From UBA6059 sp040222235 (GTDB lineage: Bacteria; Bacteroidota; Bacteroidia; Cytophagales; Cyclobacteriaceae), in assembly GCA_040222235.1 (NCBI GenBank), contig JAVKDO010000142.1:1-64000 (forward strand): DNA of 64,000 bases. Direction: 5' to 3'. This document shows positions 62,495-64,000 of the stretch, piece by piece. How positions within the stretch are numbered: the first letter of the stretch is position 1; each line of letters starts with the position of its first letter. The translations under genes and the position numbers were made by a program. The notes beneath the pieces are model-generated. The model searched no databases and was not told the DNA's origin. It saw only the letters and a program-made list of their open reading frames with translations.

Positions 62495-62590
62495 CAATCG
62501 TTCTTGAATATTCTTCTGGGTTTAGTAAAGTATACTCGAAGAAGCTAAATTAACTTCCGAATAATTAACCGCCCTTACGGGCCTACGATC

Positions 62591-62692
62591 ATGGGTAAAG
62601 CACAAGACGCCAAAAAGGCAGTAAAAAAAGAACCAACAAAGACCATCAAGGAAAAAAGAGCCGAAAAGAAGCTTAAGAAAGGCAAGCACTAG
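62591..62692 (+). CDS. Small Lys-rich protein (33 residues)
   Basis: The ATG at 62591 gives a 33-codon frame with 12 Lys and one Arg (begins MGKAQDAKKAVKKEP, ends KKLKKGKH). A short basic protein of this pattern recurs in Bacteroidota as an unnamed conserved peptide, so it is likely real although too short for ordinary gene finding. It could be a nucleic-acid- or ribosome-binding peptide; nothing proves this. A small hairpin (GCCC-ttac-GGGC) lies just upstream, and a weak one follows. Confidence 0.6.
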   Translation: MGKAQDAKKAVKKEPTKTIKEKRAEKKLKKGKH

Positions 62693-62706
62693 TCGAAGCT
62701 GAAAGT

Positions 62707-62726
62707 TGTGGGTCAAAACACCCACA
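62707..62726 (+). terminator. Weak hairpin after the small Lys-rich gene
   Basis: Arms TGTGGGT (62707-62713) and ACCCACA (62720-62726) with a six-base loop; a run of five T follows about 12 bases later. A possible terminator. Confidence 0.4.
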
Positions 62727-62843
62727 GGACTCCTCATATTTTTGTTGTGGAAAAAGAACTCCGTTCTCAGCTAGTTGGAAGTCTTTGGGCTTTAGAAACT
62801 TGGGCTATTTTCAATTTTACAGATCAACCTAACCCTAAGCACA

Positions 62844-64000
62844 TTGAAAAATAATGCTCATCACTCCGGCCTTACCATTAAGTTGGCCCTTGGAATCATA
62901 CTGATTTTTGCGGTAGCGCTTCCAAGTCTCAAAGCCCAGCATCATGGTGGAGACGGACTACCCCATGATTTTATGGATTCCATTGCGCTCTTCCCCAAGG
63001 CATTGGGGGATGTGGAATGGAAGGTTTCCTCCAAGAATGAGCAAGCCATGGCTTACTTCAATCAGGGTATTCAGCTGAAATATGCTTTTGCTGTAAATGA
63101 AGCAGCGCGCTCTTTTCGGCAGGCAAGAATGATTGACCCAGACTGTGCCATGTGCTACTGGGGTGAGGCATGGGCGATGGGAGCTTATCTCAATGGTGGT
63201 ATGTCCAAGGCCAAGGGACCGCTAGCCTATGAGGCTATGCAAAAAGCGATTGAGCTGGCAAATAAGAACGCCTCTCCTATTGAGCAGTCGATTATCGAAG
63301 CGAGTGCAGTACGTTTCGTTGAGGACTATGATCCAGAAGGCCGGCGAGAGCAAGATTCCCTATATGCACTGGCTATGAAGCCGGTCTATGACCGATACAA
63401 GAAAGATAAAAATGTGGCCACCGTCTATGCTGAGGCATTGTTCTTACTTGAAGAACGCAGCGGTAGGAGAGATATGAACGATCCTGATCTTCAGCGCCTA
63501 CACAAAGTCCTTGAAGGTGTTCTGGATGTGGATATCAAACATCCCGGCGCATGTCATCTATATGTGCATGCTACTGAATCCACTAATCGACCAGATCTTG
63601 GTGAAGCATGTGCGGAGTTTTTGGGCAGTTCGATACCCGGGGCAAGTCACATCAATCATATGCCCTCTCATACCTGGAATGAGGTAGGACGCTGGGGTGA
63701 ATCTGTCAGAGCCAACTTGCAGGCCTGGCATTCGGACTTGAAAGCGGAGATTGGCGAAGGAGTCGCTATCTACCCTTCTCACAATCTTCATATGCTTTTG
63801 TATGCAGCGTCTTTTGATGGGCAGGGTGCTATCGCAATACAGGCTGGAAAAGACTACCACAAATCAACAGGCAATAGCATGTACCATGTCCTTACCTTAT
63901 TGAGGTTTGGGCGATTTGATGAAATACTGGAGGTCACTGAGCGACCTGAACAAACTATCCCCGGAGCATTGTGGGATTTTTCCCAAGGTTATGCTCGATT
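62844..64000 (+). CDS. TPR-like secreted protein, 3' part missing
   Basis: The open frame starts at TTG 62844 and runs off the window (385 codons). The TTG gives a signal peptide (LALGIILIFAVALPSLKAQ), and no ATG is available before the mature part. The body shows AMAYFNQGIQLKYAFAVNEAARSFRQARMIDPDCAMCYWGEAWAMG, a first TPR-like unit with a Cys pair, then His-rich segments (HLYVHATES, HINHMPSHTWNEVG, YPSHNLHMLLYAAS) that recur in a family of TPR proteins of Bacteroidota and Proteobacteria and could bind a metal. The role is unknown. The following repeats continue past the end. Confidence 0.75.
   Translation, partial: MKNNAHHSGLTIKLALGIILIFAVALPSLKAQHHGGDGLPHDFMDSIALFPKALGDVEWKVSSKNEQAMAYFNQGIQLKYAFAVNEAARSFRQARMIDPDCAMCYWGEAWAMGAYLNGGMSKAKGPLAYEAMQKAIELANKNASPIEQSIIEASAVRFVEDYDPEGRREQDSLYALAMKPVYDRYKKDKNVATVYAEALFLLEERSGRRDMNDPDLQRLHKVLEGVLDVDIKHPGACHLYVHATESTNRPDLGEACAEFLGSSIPGASHINHMPSHTWNEVGRWGESVRANLQAWHSDLKAEIGEGVAIYPSHNLHMLLYAASFDGQGAIAIQAGKDYHKSTGNSMYHVLTLLRFGRFDEILEVTERPEQTIPGALWDFSQGYAR

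Noticed and set aside
1..64000. CRISPR array, rRNA or tRNA genes
   Set aside because: No regularly spaced direct repeats of 25-40 bases and no cloverleaf-like or rRNA-like segment were found while reading both strands; a covariance search would be decisive.

Overview
The window looks like a chromosomal segment of a free-living Bacteroidota bacterium, probably of the order Cytophagales (inference). The signs are a mid-range base composition, TonB-dependent receptors with carboxypeptidase-like plugs, a FecI/FecR/receptor trio, DUF2141 and DUF2490 proteins, lipoproteins with short Asp-rich tethers, a permease-prefix FtsX transporter with a PadR repressor, and few Shine-Dalgarno sites. I saw no rRNA, tRNA or CRISPR array.

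Layout. 1-9.3 kb: a cut-off mnmH (tRNA 2-selenouridine synthase), a small lipoprotein, a sugar porter, a large BNR/sortilin-like secreted protein, a Bor-like lipoprotein, and an ECF sigma / small membrane protein / TonB run. Two related long hairpins lie at 6.9 and 9.2 kb. 9.4-16.5 kb: an FMN-binding PPOX protein divergent from a MocR regulator, a TonB-dependent receptor, a lipoprotein, and a BrnT/BrnA toxin-antitoxin pair. 16.5-24 kb: a sulfotransferase, then a tripartite RND efflux operon in which the TolC-like gene is fused to a DUF1295 membrane enzyme. 24-28 kb: a hairpin-repeat cluster, an SDR, and a molybdopterin oxidoreductase.

28-39.6 kb: a complete FecI/FecR/receptor surface-signalling unit, then a converging set (ECF sigma, one-pass anti-sigma candidate, CpxP/CnrX-like periplasmic sensor, SCO1-like protein) that resembles a metal- or envelope-stress module, then a PadR-controlled FtsX permease. 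39.8-48.5 kb: an S41 peptidase, a lactonase-like beta-propeller lipoprotein, a PLP aminotransferase overlapping a subclass B1 metallo-beta-lactamase, DinB and GyrI-like proteins, a WYL regulator, and a phytanoyl-CoA dioxygenase-like enzyme.

48.5-57 kb is the accessory zone: a lipoprotein with a broken signal peptide, a dead IS1595-type element that truncates an esterase, and an AT-rich three-gene operon (53115-56739) of unrecognised proteins whose last member may carry a degenerate PIN-like nuclease domain. 57.5-64 kb returns to ordinary genes: an HU-like protein, alkaline phosphatase, an S9 peptidase, a 33-residue Lys-rich protein, and a TPR-like protein running off the end.

A genome-scale signal cuts across all of this. 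The octamer CCTACCGG, usually followed by AA or GAA, occurs 15 times on the two strands by hand count, against about two expected. It appears in several reading frames and between genes.
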